A stretch of 64,000 nucleotides of DNA, taken from positions 4,672,501 through 4,736,500 of the forward strand of contig CM042993.1 in NCBI GenBank assembly GCA_023678885.1, read 5' to 3'. This document shows, in pieces, positions 11,029 to 23,527 of this stretch. A program made the translations under genes and the position numbers. How positions within the stretch are numbered: the first letter of the stretch is position 1; each line of letters opens with the position of its first letter. This DNA comes from Pogostemon cablin. Lineage: Eukaryota > Streptophyta > Magnoliopsida > Lamiales > Lamiaceae. The notes under the pieces were generated by a model, which worked only from the letters and a program-made list of their open reading frames with translations, was not told the DNA's origin and ran no database searches.

Positions 11029-12771
11029 TTAAATGGATGATGATGATTAAGTAGGGTTAATTTTTCTTTTCTTTTCTTTTGTACAAGGAGTTCGTGATTC
11101 AGATGTCAATACTCTGCAATCTTTTAATTTAATTTAGTTAATTAACTTGATCTATTTATCTCTTTCTGCAATTGATAGTTAATTGAGCTTGATTTAATTT
11201 TTATATATTTATCATCTTTGTACGAGCTGAAACAGCTTCTTTTTTTGGAATTATTACGTCTTATATATATTCTTAGATTTTGCTCATGAATTACAAATTA
11301 TGATATCATTCATGGTAAATTTTCGGGAACACAATGTAAATATGATTGATTCCTGCTTAAATCTTTTTTTAATTGCAAAGCTCAATTAATTTTTATTTTT
11401 TCGATTTACGTCATTTTCTCCGATCTTTGTCCAAAATTTGAACTAAAATGGATAAAAACATGATTAAATTGACCCGACACAAATGACCATAATTGAAAAA
11501 AAAAAATCAAAACCATGAATTACAAATAATAAAAAATTAAAATTAGTATTAACCATACTTACAAAATGAATGGCGATATTTTCTCTATTTTTCCACAAAG
11601 TATTATTGTAAGGTGTAATAGGATAATGATTGTTAAGTTTTATAGAATAGTACTGCATATTCTACAATAATTACGCACAAAAGTAAAAGTTGCATGGTTT
11701 CATTGTTAGTTATTATTTTAAATAAAAATATTATCACTTTATTTTTAAAATATCATTACTTATGATTTATACTATAAATTTAAATTATTCATTTTTGTTA
11801 TTATATACGTTTTATTTTTACAATATAAATAATTTTGTAAAGAGGTGTCATTGGTTTAACAAAAGGAAACGCAAGTATAACACTACTATATGTTTTAAAT
11901 TAAATATACATTTATTAATTCATGACTGTTCTCCTAATTAGGAACTAAAATAAAATTCCAACTATTTAAATAGTACCTATCGAATTCTCCATCTAGAATT
12001 TTCGTTGGGTAGCAATTTAATGTACTCCACCAGTATACTAATTTAAAAATCAATTATGTATAATAATAATAATTATTATTATTATAATTATAATTATTAA
12101 CGTTATTAGTATATCCTCCATTAGTAATTGTTTTGAGCTCATCACACATAAATAAATAAATAATAAATAGAGCATTGAAAGTACCTTTGTACATTTGAAA
12201 ATATAGAGAATTGTCACAATTGAATAAATGATTCACAATAAATTGAAAGAATATTGAAAAGACAAGGAGGAAATTAAATGGGGGGCAAAAGACCGGTTTT
12301 GGTCGGTCAACTCGAATATTGGAGCATATCATCAACCCCACATATTTATTACATAGATATATCATCATTATTTATTTAATAAAGTATATTATAAAGTGAA
12401 ATACTAGTCTATTAATAAAATATTCATTTTTTCTTTGATCATTTATTATAAAATTATAAAATTTTCTTTTTTAACAAAAAGAATTCAGGCATGATTTACC
12501 TCTCATCTATAATTCAATTATTCACTTTATAGTGTAAAATAATAATACTGACACTAATTTAGTATAAAAAAGCAAATGGTTTAGGGAGTACTCCATGATA
12601 TTATATTCTGATTAAGTGTGTGAAAATTAAACATGGAATGTTACACGGTGAAATTGAAATTAATGAAACGTAACTATGTTGTTTAAGAGTAGTTATTGTT
12701 TTGTGAATAAGAAATACTAATATTTTTGTTCTTAATGAATTCTTTGAGTTAAATAATTTTATGTATTTTAA
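11029..12771. other. SAUR 3' region and AT-rich intergenic DNA
   Basis: The first roughly 250 bases are the probable 3' UTR of the SAUR gene. The rest is very AT-rich, with trinucleotide-like runs (aataataataattattattatt, about 12061-12085) and no supported gene. Confidence 0.5.
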
Positions 12772-13012
12772 AGATGAGACACTTTCTTGTGAGACGGGTC
12801 GATCCATCACTAAAGTATACTTATTGTATAGATAAAGTAAACTTATTTGTAGTTAAAGTATGTCAATAATAAATTGCATTATAACACGCTAAAATCGTAC
12901 TTTAATATATAATTAAACATACTTTAGAAAACATACTTCAACAATCATTAAACATACTTTATCTAAATAATAGATATACTTTAACACATCTCACAAACCG
13001 TCTCACAAAAGT
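12772..13012. mobile_element. MITE-like element with GTGAGACGG ends
   Basis: The left part has TCTTGTGAGACGGGTC and the right part has AACCGTCTCACAAAAG, which are inverted copies. The interior repeats the word 'aaagtatacttatt'. Similar interiors without the ends occur near 1690-1810 and 9590-9715. The end motif resembles that of the 10130-10270 element. Borders are approximate and no target duplication was resolved. Confidence 0.45.
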
Positions 13013-14045
13013 AATATATCACAAAGAGAATTTGTCTTTAATAATATATCAAACACCCAATTACTTACTAAGCACATTTAAGTGAATGATGTTGGATAAA
13101 ATGATGAATATATTGTATAATATGATGAGTTGGTTTTCATACATATCAATGCACAAAGTATTCAACAATATATTATTTTTGTTGATTGAAATATAAAGGG
13201 TATAATACGGCGTACTTGATTAATCATATTTTTCTTAAAAAATTAAGAGTATATATTTTTATAGTAATAAAGTATACAGCATTAAATATTTAAGTATACT
13301 ATATCAAATTGGTCGGACATGAACTTGGACAAGACATGTCTAATGTGATTATGCCCTTGAACTCTTAATTTCAAGTCCAACTATGCGCAAGTTTTAAATT
13401 ATTAGATTTCAAGATAATTAATTTTAACTCTTAAATTTAAAATTTAAAAATAATAAAACAAAATATATAATTACAATTATTTAACTTATAAATTCCAGTT
13501 GCACTCAAAATTACCTGAAATTAATTAATGTATCAAATATTACACCGAGATTCAATAATAATTTTGAAAAATTCAAAATAAGAATAATTGCACATCATAC
13601 TTAGAATTCTTCGAGGTGGCATATCATGAGAAGAAAACTCTAATTTAATATACTAGAGATTTGAACAAAATAAAAAATGCATTTTGCATGGAATTATGAG
13701 ACATATTGTCATGTGATATACAAGCTAACTTGGTTTGTAAATTAATTAATTTTGTGGTTACATAATATTAAATCATACAACTTGGGAATTTTGATTCATA
13801 TTTCACTATCATGTCATTCGATAAGGTTACATTGAATAATAAATAAATTAAATAATAAATAATAATGGAGAGGATACAAAACTTGTTTGATCATATAATC
13901 TTCTTCGATTCATACTGTTCTTCCAAAATTTTTGTACACGTTGTAAAATTAATTTGCAAAAGTAAGTTGGAGAGAATTTCCAGTATAGATACTTCGATAT
14001 TCAAGTCGGTAGCTCGTATCCAGGAGCGTATCATTTTTCCCCTAC

Positions 14046-14280
14046 TATATATACGTAGTATTTTAGTTAATAATAATAATTAATTAGTTTTTAATAATAA
14101 TTTTAATCCCTCAAACATTCTTCTAATTATTCTTGCACACCTAATCAAACCCTTAGTATTTCCTTTAGTATATTTATATAGTATTTTAGTTTATAATGAT
14201 TAATTTTTTTTTAATAATAATTTTAATTCCTTAAACATTCTTCTAATTATTCTTACACAATTAATCAAACCTTACACATT
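14046..14280. repeat. Degenerate tandem duplication, about 125-bp unit
   Basis: The block with 'agtattttagtt', 'taataataattttaat', 'cattcttctaattattctt' and 'aatcaaacc' occurs twice in direct order with point and small length differences. It is non-coding. Confidence 0.7.
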
Positions 14281-14854
14281 AATAAAGAAACAGCTACCAT
14301 TTTAAGTTCTGTAATTTCTCATGTTGAATCAATGAAAATTATTGTCTGCACTTCTTTTCTTAGTTATAGACATTGAAAAATATATGAAAATATCTCTAAA
14401 AATATATTTATAGCAAGTTATTCTTTTATATTGCACTATTTTATACTCACATCCTCCCACAATTATCATTATATTTGTCACATAATAACTTGCACCACTT
14501 AAAAAATAATATCACACCTTAAAATACATTTTAATTTTGAAAATAATACTTCCACCTAATACATGTTAGGTACTTTACACTTTATTATTTAGAAAGACTA
14601 TGTTATTCTTAAAAAATCAATAAAGCTACTAAAAAAATTATCATACTATGTATCAACCATATTGATGCTAGTAAAAAAAAATTTTAGCCCCTTACAAAAT
14701 TGGTCTAGCTCCGCCCCTACTCGTATCCAAACCTTCATTTTTTTTTATGTCAAGATAAACTATAAATTATTATAATATATTCCATATCTTTTCTTCTTCT
14801 GGTAGTTTTTGGAATTTCTCCACGAAAGTAATAAACATAAAACTACATAAATAG

Positions 14855-14860
<6 letters not shown>

Positions 14861-14907
<47 letters not shown>
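14861..14907. repeat. (AT)n microsatellite
   Basis: An uninterrupted run of about 23 TA dinucleotides. Runs of this kind are self-complementary and prone to length change. Confidence 0.95.
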
Positions 14908-14910
<3 letters not shown>

Positions 14911-15189
14911 CATATCACAGTTATTATTAGGTTATATCTTATTATGAGATATAAGAAGGATCAAACACAAGAAGTTATACCAAGTGCAAGTTGTATATAT
15001 GTAGACAATTTGAATTATCTTGTAAATTTAATAGATTATTTTCTATTCAATTGTATAATAAATAGCTACACATGAAAGTTGAAACAGATAATGTTAGACA
15101 TGCCACTTTTTATTTCCCCACAATTTATAAGGATTTGATCCATTAAATAACTAATAGAGAGCTTATGTATAAATTTAATAAAAAATAAT

Positions 15190-15483
15190 ACTCCCTCCAT
15201 CCCGGGTATTTTTACCCATTTGTATGGGCACGGAGATTAAGACGTTTTATTTTTTTAATATATAATGTAAGAGAAAGTAGGGATAAATTAGTAATTTAAA
15301 AAGAAAAAGTGAATAAAGTTATTGAGAATGATGAATAAAGTGTAAAAAAGTAATTAAAGTTGTTGGGATTGCAAAAAGTAAGTAATAAAATATTATGTAT
15401 TTTTGCCAAAAATGGAATGGGTAAAAATACGTGGGACACCCCAAAATGGAAAGTGGGTAAAAATACGTGGGACGGAGGGAGTA
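15190..15483. mobile_element. Stowaway-like MITE, family shared with 55801-56095
   Basis: It begins TACTCCCTCCATCCCGGGTA and ends GTGGGACGGAGGGAGTA; the ends are inverted repeats with TA borders. The 294-bp sequence is nearly identical to the element at 55801-56095 over its whole length (for example gagattaagacgttttattt and gttattgagaatgatgaata in both). The close match implies recent activity of this family. Non-coding. Confidence 0.85.
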
Positions 15484-15838
15484 GTATTTTTAATAGTAAA
15501 AAAATTATAGTTAAAATTTTAAAACGGTATCTGTTGTCCTTAAAAGGGTGGTAATGGGTTAAAAGTAAATATGTCTAAAGAAATGTGGACATATTCTAAT
15601 AAATAAAAGTTTTGGTAGCAAAAAAGGGGTCATTAATTAGTCTTAGTCTCTTAGAAAAGAAAAATAAAAATACTGGGCTCTAAAGTAAATATGCGTAAAA
15701 TAATGTGGACATATTCTAAATAAATAAAAGTTTTGGTAGCAAAAAGAACTATTGTGAGGGGCACAAATGTAATTTAGCCCCTCGGTAATATGCTGTTTAT
15801 CTATTTTCCGAATCAGCGACGTTTTTACTGTTGAAAGA

Positions 15839-18216
15839 ATGAGGGAGACCTCTGCACTTTTCATCCTCATTATTATTTTATGGGTGGCGAACTCCGCTCT
15901 GAGTATCAGATTTCCGAATCGGGTCTCTGAATACCCGAATGGAGGATCCGACGAGCCCCTGAGGACGGCGGTGTTCGCTCTGGGCAGCTTTTGGAGGTCC
16001 GAAGCCGCGTTTGGATGCTGCGACGGCGTCGTGCGGACTGTCGCAGGTTATTCTGGCGGATCTAAGCTTAATCCCGAGTATCGAAGCTTAGGTGATCAAG
16101 CGGAGTGTGTGCAGGTGATTTCTGTCCTCTCCTTTCACCTTTTTACTCTATTTTGTGTGGCTTTTGCGGAATTCGGAGGTTGAGTTTGATCTCATGTTCG
16201 TAATTTACATTTTTGTGAATTTTGATTGTTGAGAATAATTTAGCTGGTATTTATGAAAAAAATCATAAACTGGAAGATTGACATGAAAAGTGTTTAATGT
16301 GAGTAATAGACTTGTGAATTCCGGAATTGTGAAATGATGAAGAGTACTTGCTCTTAGGTTTTCAGAGATAAACGATGGTACATTTCATGAATTCAGTATG
16401 TTTTGATTTGAAATTGCTAGTTGGACTTATCAGAAATTTGATATTATCATAGGATTATGTAATTGGGCTTCCCTGAAGATATTCTGTTACTTATTTTATT
16501 AAATCTCGTTGCATAGTTTTTTCATGCTTGTATAACAGATTTGATAGAGCTTGCATTGGCCATCTTGTGTACTCCCTCCGTCCCGCTTCTTTTTTTTTTT
16601 TTTGTTATGATGTAGGTATTATGGAATGTATTTGATGACTCTGAACAGAAAAAAAACTTCAAAATTCAATTATGAAAGCTCTTTCTAAACTTGAATGCTT
16701 TTGGTGAGTGACTAATTTTAAATGTTGAAGGACAAATAGTGTTACGCTTTAGCCATTTTGCAAATCTTATGTTAAATCAGCAGCTAAGTTGGTATTGCTC
16801 TTCAATAATAATGTGTAATTAGGGATGGGTATAAAAAACTAGGGTCAGAACATATTTTGCAATGAAATCCATCATTATATTCATTTAAGCATATCACTCT
16901 TCAGCAACTTAACAATTTCTTTGAACAAGGGCTTGCCTTTGATGATTTGGCCTTTTGCGATTACAATCAGAGAATTAAGTTTGGGCTGACTTACTGAATA
17001 GCCTATTGTGATTACAATCAGCTTAACTCAGATGCATTATCAGCTGAATTAGTGAATTTGTCAATCTGATTTGTAGATTTTAGGTGTTTTTTAGATGTTG
17101 GAATGCTGTGCAAACTCACAATTAACTTTTTTTCCCCCTTCTTCTTTTTCTTTTTTTCTTTTTATTTTTTATCATGATTCTGCATTTTCTGAATGTGTAG
17201 CTGATAAATAACTGTTTGGTTGCAATTGGAATATCAGTTTGTGTTTTGTAAAGAAAAGTTGCATGGACTGAAAAGTTGCACCTTGTTTCTTCGAATCTTT
17301 GTTTCACAACACAACCTGAATATGATTCTGATACAAACTTCTTAAATTATTCTGTCAATTCTAATCAGGTAGAATATAATCCCAGGATTATTAGTTTTAG
17401 ACAACTACTGGATGTCTTTTGGAGTAGTCATGATTCTAGACAAGTATTTGGGCAAGGTCCTGATGTCGGAAATCAATACCGGTACTGTTTTTCAGATCCA
17501 GTACTTCCCCCATGTACAATCGTACCCCAAAAGAGATGTAATCTTACAAGTTACATCATTTTACCTGAGCAGGTCTATAATCTTTACAAATGGAACTGAA
17601 GAATCAAGGTTTGCTGCTCTCAGCAAAGAAAGGGAGCAAACACGGTCAAGGAATGGTGTCATTACCACTCAAATCCAACCACTAGGAACATTTTATCCTG
17701 CAGAGCCTGAACATCAGGTTTTATTCTTAACTTTTCTTTCTTACACACACACACACATGATGCTCTATAGTGTCGTTGGAGTTTTAATGTGGGAAAGGAG
17801 TCAGAACATGCCTGAACTTCGTCTGACCTTAATATTCCGTTTCTGGCATGCTTTCCTATGTAGCAACTTTTATCAATGCGATGATAATAGTATTATTATT
17901 TTTATCAAATCGAATAAACTATAAAAAAAAGAGCACATTTTTCTTACTTGATCTTTCTCTTTTTGAACATCTATAAGATCATCATAGACTTAATGAAAAC
18001 TTGTTACCCCACCTGTAGAAATTTGAGCTTAAACGAAATCAATTTCTTCTTCAATTGATTGGAAACTTACCCGAGGAAGAGCTTGAGAAGTCTAGCCTAG
18101 CAACAAGGTTCAATGGATATGCAGCAGAGCTTTGTCCTCCTAGAATGCAGAGGCTAATTGATGCTAAGATCAACGACATATTAAGAAAAGGTTGGCCGAT
18201 CCTTAGGGAGAGATAA
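15839..18216 (+). CDS. MSRA5: Secretory MSRA5-like methionine sulfoxide reductase family protein
   Basis: Four exons, 15839-16114, 17369-17481, 17573-17717 and 18019-18216, join in frame to 243 aa with GT/AG borders. Residues about 1-22 form a hydrophobic signal peptide (LFILIIILWVANSA), so the product should enter the secretory path. The PMSR fold follows: TAVFALGSFWRSEAAFG, AGYSGGSKLNPEY, the HDSRQVFGQGPDVGNQYR block and TNGTEESR. Canonical MsrA enzymes have GCFWG with a catalytic Cys; here the position reads GSFWR, so that Cys is Ser. This matches the plant MSRA5 branch as I know it. The family reduces methionine-S-sulfoxide in proteins, but reductase activity of this product is doubtful; C-terminal Cys residues (FGCCDG, ELCPP) remain. 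Intron 1 has a lone MITE end. Confidence 0.88.
16570..16605. mobile_element. Solo MITE end in intron 1 of the MSRA5-like gene
   Basis: TACTCCCTCCGTCCCGCTTC followed by a T run matches the terminal repeat of the Stowaway-like elements, but no opposite end is found nearby. It is a truncated remnant. Confidence 0.6.
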
Positions 18217-18933
18217 TTTGACATTTCGCTCGTCCTAGTTGTACAAATCCCACAAGTTCGACATCAACCAGCAGAGAGTAGTGTTGTTGATTGTACCATT
18301 TGATCAAGCTGAATAGCTCAGAACTAGGTGAGCATTTTTTTAGTATCATCATTTATCTGTTGTGCTAATTTTAGCATTGTACCACTGCTCACTGTGATAT
18401 TGAAATTATGGAGTTTTTTTTTTTTTTGCTCTGTTTTCATTTTGGTCCAGATTGTTTTCATTTTTTGAAATTGTTCCTATAAATTTATGAATTTAACCTT
18501 TTTATTCCAGTGATCGTTTATATGGATCACACCCTTGTGATGGCTGGGATAAAAAGTAAGCTGTTTACTGGACTAAAGTGTCGAATTCGTAAACTTATGA
18601 TTAATTTCAAAGATAAATACCACTCTACATCAGAAGTGATCGGCTGGTGATGTCCTATAGCCGGTCACGAGATTAAAAAATTGAATTTGTGAACTTAAAT
18701 AATTAATTAATTTCATAAAGTGAAAACAAACGGGATCAAAATGCAAAGAGTTAGATATTCTAATGCATTGATTAAAAAAATCTAACAAAAAATTCGCTAA
18801 CAATGTATATACTTTTTTATTCATTAATGTACATTATTAAACAATGTGTATACATTTTTATTTATTAATGTTTTTGAATGTGGGTACATGGGAGAATTTG
18901 ACAAATTCAAATTGTAACAACTTACTAAAAAAA
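18217..18933. other. 3' region of the MSRA5-like gene and non-coding DNA
   Basis: Presumed 3' UTR, then AT-rich sequence. A block at 18687-18740 (gtgaacttaaataattaatt, then aaagtgaaaacaaacggga) recurs on the other side of the next MITE at 19139-19190, so the MITE is bracketed by a diverged direct duplication. Confidence 0.5.
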
Positions 18934-19133
18934 TATTCCCTCCGCCGGTTCTAAGAGCTCTCTTTGTTTTTTGCATATTAATTAAGAAATTTTGTTATTT
19001 AATATGTAGTGAGTAATTATATTAATGGATGTGTGTGTCTATGTGGTTACATATATGGAGTATATGTAAAAAAAATTCTTTGAACAGACGTCCAAAATGA
19101 CAAAAAAAAAAAGAACTCTTTAAAGCTGGCGGA
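18934..19133. mobile_element. Degenerate Stowaway-like MITE
   Basis: It begins TATTCCCTCCGCCGGTTCTA and ends AAGCTGGCGGA. The interior words 'gttttttgcatattaattaag', 'aatatgtagtg' and 'cagacgtccaaaatga' match the element at 1290-1621. The termini are worn. Confidence 0.55.
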
Positions 19134-20555
19134 CACCTATGAACTTATACAATTAATTTCAGAAAGTGAAAACAAACGGGATTAAAATTCAAATTGCAAC
19201 AACTTACTTAAGAGAGAGAGAGAGACTATAGTACTTCTAAAATGACAATACTTGCGTGTGATTTTTCCAATTTTTCTTAAATAATTATTTCTATTTTTTT
19301 TATCAAATATATTAATCAATTTTATTATTATTATTATTTATTTATTATGAGTATTTATGAAATAATTCAGCATTATTATCACTTTTCATTAATTCAATTA
19401 TCATATTTTTAAAAAATATTATTACTTCAATATTAACTTGTAGCGCTTCTTTTACTGATATTTTTTTCTATTAATTATTATTATTATTTTTTAATAGGAA
19501 ACTAAACAAGTAAGGTGATCATTAGTTGTAAGTTAGTCTCCAGTTACTTTACTCCACCCCATGTAACTAAAATCAAATGTAACCATAAAGACGTTCTTCT
19601 TAATAGAAGAGATAAATATATTACAAATCAAACTCATCATATTTATTAAAAAAACATTCGATTTCAAAGCAATACAAATAATCTTATACTATATATCTTA
19701 TAACTAGTATTGAACCCGTGCGATGCATGGATTAAATTATTTAAAATTTTCATTTAAAATTTATATTATAATTTTATATATTGTGAAATTTATATTTAAA
19801 ATTTATTTTATTTATTAATTTTCATAAGTTAATACATTATAAAATTTTACATATAATTTATTATATTTTCATAAATTTATATTATACCGTCTTTTTAGAT
19901 TATCTTTAATCGACTATAGCTATAATTGGTTCGACGGTAATAGTGTAGACAAAATTAGTAAACTTTCAGTTCGTTAAAAGTTCCATGCTAAATCATGATA
20001 ATTTGATATTTTAAATGGAATCGATTTCAAGTAATATAAAAGTAATAACAGGATTAAAAAATTTAAATTAAAGTTAAAATTATATTACTCTTATTTGGGA
20101 CAAAACACATCTTTTACAAAGCATTTTTGGTGTTTATTTGGACCGTTGATAAGAAGTCCACATCACAAAATCAATCATATTATTGAAGAAGTACCTTAAC
20201 GATGATAAGATACTCACACTCAATATGATCTATATTACATCTCATGATTATGGTGAAGGGATAATATATATAATAATGATAGATAGGGTGAAATTAACGC
20301 TGTAGACGTATTTTATGTGGACATTGAACTTGGTCATTAGTAGAAGAGACTCTCATTCAAACTAAGTTCCTTATTGAAATGATAAAAAAAAATATTGACA
20401 TGTAAAAATAAAATAAATACAAATTACAAAATATGAGAAATTAAAAAATTATAAATTCATAAAAACTTATTTCCATAAAATATAGAAAATCTAAAGTCAA
20501 AGAATTCAAATCATCATGTACAATAATAAAAAGTTCTAATAATGTTAATTTTAAG
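19134..20555. other. Intergenic AT-rich stretch
   Basis: No gene supported. It has a short (GA)n run at about 19211-19224 and, at 19703-19730, a candidate Helitron end listed separately. Confidence 0.5.
19703..19730 (-). mobile_element. Candidate Helitron 3' terminus
   Basis: Read on the minus strand, the bases give CCATGCATCGCACGGG, a near-perfect short hairpin (C-G-TGC around ATC), followed by TTCAATA and CTAGT. Helitrons end with a small hairpin a few bases before CTRRT and insert next to a T; a T follows here. Helicase and RPA genes and the 5' TC end were not identified, so the extent (toward higher coordinates) is unknown. Confidence 0.35.
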
Positions 20556-21010
20556 GGTCACTTACTAATGAATACATAATATAATGCATAATTGCTATAA
20601 ACTACGTGACTCAAAGTACTAATACTCATAACTACACAATTATGATTGTGATACCATAAATACCCTATATGTTTGCACAAATTTATTTTTGCACATTTTG
20701 TTTGTACATTTTAAGTTCCGGCGGAGGTCCGACGACCGGCCACCCGAGGTCAGGCGGTGGGTGGGTGAGGGATAGGTTTGCACAATTTTATTTTGCACAA
20801 TTTCGTTTTGTACATTTTACTTTATACATTTTTATTTGCAAAAATTTTTTTTTTTGCACATTTTCTTCTTTTTTACAATTTTTTTGCACATTTTCAATTT
20901 TGTACCTTTTTTTTTGCACATTTTTAAAACATTTTTTTTTGCACAATTTTTTCGCATTATCTTTTTTTTTTCTTTCCTTTTTTTTTAAAAAAATATTTTC
21001 GTTCTCAATA
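20556..21010. repeat. Dispersed repeat with GC-rich core (copy 1)
   Basis: The left part (gtcacttacta, then actcaaagtacta, actcataactacacaattat, gataccataaatacc) and a GC-rich core starting 'ttccggcgg' match copy 2 at 63484-63780. The right part is an array of 'tttgcacattttt' words in a pyrimidine-rich strand. No terminal repeats or coding capacity are seen. Element class is unknown. Confidence 0.65.
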
Positions 21011-21157
21011 TTTTTAAAATAAAGATGTGATTACTACTAGGTACATAAAATAATTTATTATTACTTTAAGTATAAACTAAACAATATCCGTTAATGAAAT
21101 GAGTAATTCTCATGAATTTATTTTATTTTATTGTTTAATTCTGAAACGTACTTTAAA

Positions 21158-21659
21158 TCAAGTTTTTCTGCCAAAGCAAGCAGAAGAGTTGTTTTTCCAG
21201 AACAGGGAGGCCCTAATAGCAAAGTCATCCTACATGGTTTGATGATACCACTAATATCTTTAAGAATAGTGAATGGTTTCTTTCGGTTGGGAAGTAAATG
21301 GAGAGTGTTCAAAATTCCCTGAAAATCATGAAAAACAAAGTTAACACTGAAGATTTCGAATCGAATCGAACTGAATCGAAATATATGAATATGTATGGAT
21401 TAATTTCACCTCAATAATGTTGATGTTGAAGTTGACGAAAGTACGCAAAGATCTGCTTGCACTGTAGGCTTCTGCATCAATATTCAAATGATCATATCTG
21501 ACTTCAATTGTTGGTATATCAATTCCAACTCTGCAAATTCAACATATATTAGTAATCAATAAAAGCATGATCTGAAATCGAAATGAATCAATATTCTGAA
21601 AATGTAAATTGAGGAAATACATACCTATCAATTCGCTTCCTAAGTCTGAGCAGAAGAAT
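21158..21659 (-). pseudogene. Truncated PDR-type ABCG transporter fragment
   Basis: Three exon remnants on the minus strand keep correct borders: about 21659-21625, 21530-21410 and 21318 to about 21160. They encode the region from LRLRKRIDRVGIDIPTIEVR through LNIDAEAYSASRSLRTF to the first Walker A motif, GPPCSGKTTLLLALAEKL. This order is that of the N-terminal part of full-size pleiotropic drug resistance (ABCG/PDR) transporters, which normally have about 1,400 aa, two nucleotide-binding domains and two membrane domains. Nothing downstream of the Walker A exon is present: no signature motif, no Walker B and no membrane segments. The Walker A loop has Cys where PDRs usually have Ser. It is a gene fragment, not a working transporter. 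Confidence 0.8.
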
Positions 21660-22599
21660 GTATAATTCCACTAAATTTAATGTTATATCACACCACAAAT
21701 AAACCATAAGTCTAAACAATAACATAAACATATAATTCTAAAATAAACAATAACCAAATTACTCTTGATAAATGATCTGGTAAGAACTAATTCAGTAATG
21801 CATTACTAGTTCAATTTGAAGTAAACCCAAATGCAGGCAAATACAATATCTGGCTCACTAAAATCCATCCAAGCATTTTTCTTACACCGACGAAGGAGAC
21901 AACACTAATCTCCCTAATTAAAAACATTACAGATCTAACCACTTTAATAAGACATGGCATGCAACCATAATATTCAACACATTTATGTTGAGCAAACTCA
22001 AAACTAATGGACAACGCACCTAGAGATCCTTCGATGACCTCAAGGGGTGCTTATACAGAAAACAACAATTCCTGATAAGCACTATTTGGTTCATATTTAT
22101 CATAACTAGCAATCCCTTAGTTGATAAGACAAAAGACTTACACGGTTCCACCATATAACAGATAGTGATGGCTGCCACATTCCAGAATGAACTCAAGATA
22201 AAACTTCCTATGATACAATCTAATCTTGGCCTAGTTAGCTTACAAGCAATCCAGTGCACAAAATAAAATCCAAATCACAAGTGGCATTAGTGTTGCCTTG
22301 ATGCTATGAACATATTACCAAGGCACCGTAAAAAATAGATAACACATTAGCACCAATCAATCAATTAAAGTTGTTTGTTTTGCGACACTACAAACAACAG
22401 TTGCTGAATAAGACATGGAATTTAAATCCCAGATCAAGGTGTCCTGTTGTTGGTGCTACTAATAGTACCCAGGCACCGTGAAAAATAAAAACAGATAACA
22501 TATTTCCACCAATTATGGATTTGAAAGCACAAAAGAGTGGCAGCAGCTAAAAGCACAATTAATCAGTCCAAAGCCTCAGAAAAAATTATCAACCAAATG
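21660..22599. other. Non-coding stretch upstream (in sense) of the PDR fragment
   Basis: AT-rich, with short minus-strand frames that match no family I know. The block 'caaggcaccgtaaaaaatagataacac' (about 22318) recurs in altered form near 22469 (caggcaccgtgaaaaataaa...aacat), so a weak duplication is present. Confidence 0.4.
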
Positions 22600-23190
22600 A
22601 AATTACTAATTCATACCTGATGGTAAGATGGAGGGGGTAAGCTTATGATATGTACGAAGCAAATAAGCAGAGAAAGCCTTGTCGAAAGAAAATAACATGG
22701 AGGCCATAGCGAACCCAGCGGTAGCAGAGCACCGCGCTGATAAACATGGAGGCCAGATAGCAAAGCACTGCACCGATAAACATGAAGGCCAGAGCGAACG
22801 ACGACAAGGGTTGGAAATTGCCTTGGGCTAGGCAGTGACGACGACTGGAAGGTCGCATCTGAGATGGTCGCGCACCATCGGAGGGTCAAGCGGGCCAGCC
22901 GCTGCTACCCTTGAAATGGACGGTGACGGCTCGTAGAGAAATCTCCGGCTACTAATTTGTCGTGGGTGACCGTCGATGGGATGGCGACGGCTGTGAAGCA
23001 CATCGAAGGTGTGAAGCCGCGTTGGCAGAGAGATTCTTCTGGTGCTGAGAAGAGAACAATCAGATCAGCTTTTTCACACTCTGGAGTCCAGAAGCAACTT
23101 CTGCGGCGGCGATTTCTTCGGATTCCGACTCGAAGGTGGTGTCTCTTCAATTCATCATCAGCTCCACCGCCATCACCGGTGAAATTCTAG
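22600..23190. other. GC-richer segment of unknown nature
   Basis: This block is clearly less AT-rich than its surroundings and has short overlapping open frames on both strands (22611-22889 and 22905-23150 minus; 22957-23190 plus). The peptides are rich in Arg, Ser and Pro and match no family I recognise. It could be a first exon or 5' UTR of an unseen transcript, or a piece of a captured gene. No function is proposed. Confidence 0.35.
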
Positions 23191-23527
23191 GGATTTATTT
23201 TTTCTCCTTTTGTTGTTTATGAATATAGCATAAAGATAGTGGAGAAGGAAAAAGAGATGGATTGAGGAATAAGATTGATATATAAGGAGGAGAGAGAGAA
23301 TCAGCAGTGATATGGATGGGGAAAGATCATGAAAGATGTAGCACCATGGTAGGAGGTTGGATGTGGCGGCCATGGATTGAAAAAAATCCAAATCGGGTTT
23401 CTTCGGCATCTAAGCGTGAAGCCCACATGAGATTTAGAATGTGAGTTTGAGTTGGAGAGTAATTTTGTCCATTCTTTGTTAAATTGTGTATCTGATTAAT
23501 GTATTTTCTTTTTTTCAATGTATCTCA

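Larger units (their letters stand above)
13013..15189. other. Intergenic AT-rich stretch
   Basis: No coding sequence supported. It contains a degenerate tandem duplication (14046-14280) and an AT dinucleotide microsatellite (14861-14907), both listed separately. Confidence 0.5.

Noticed and set aside
20669..21022. 117-codon plus frame rich in Phe
   Set aside because: It is a translation of the 'tttgcacattttt' simple repeat array.
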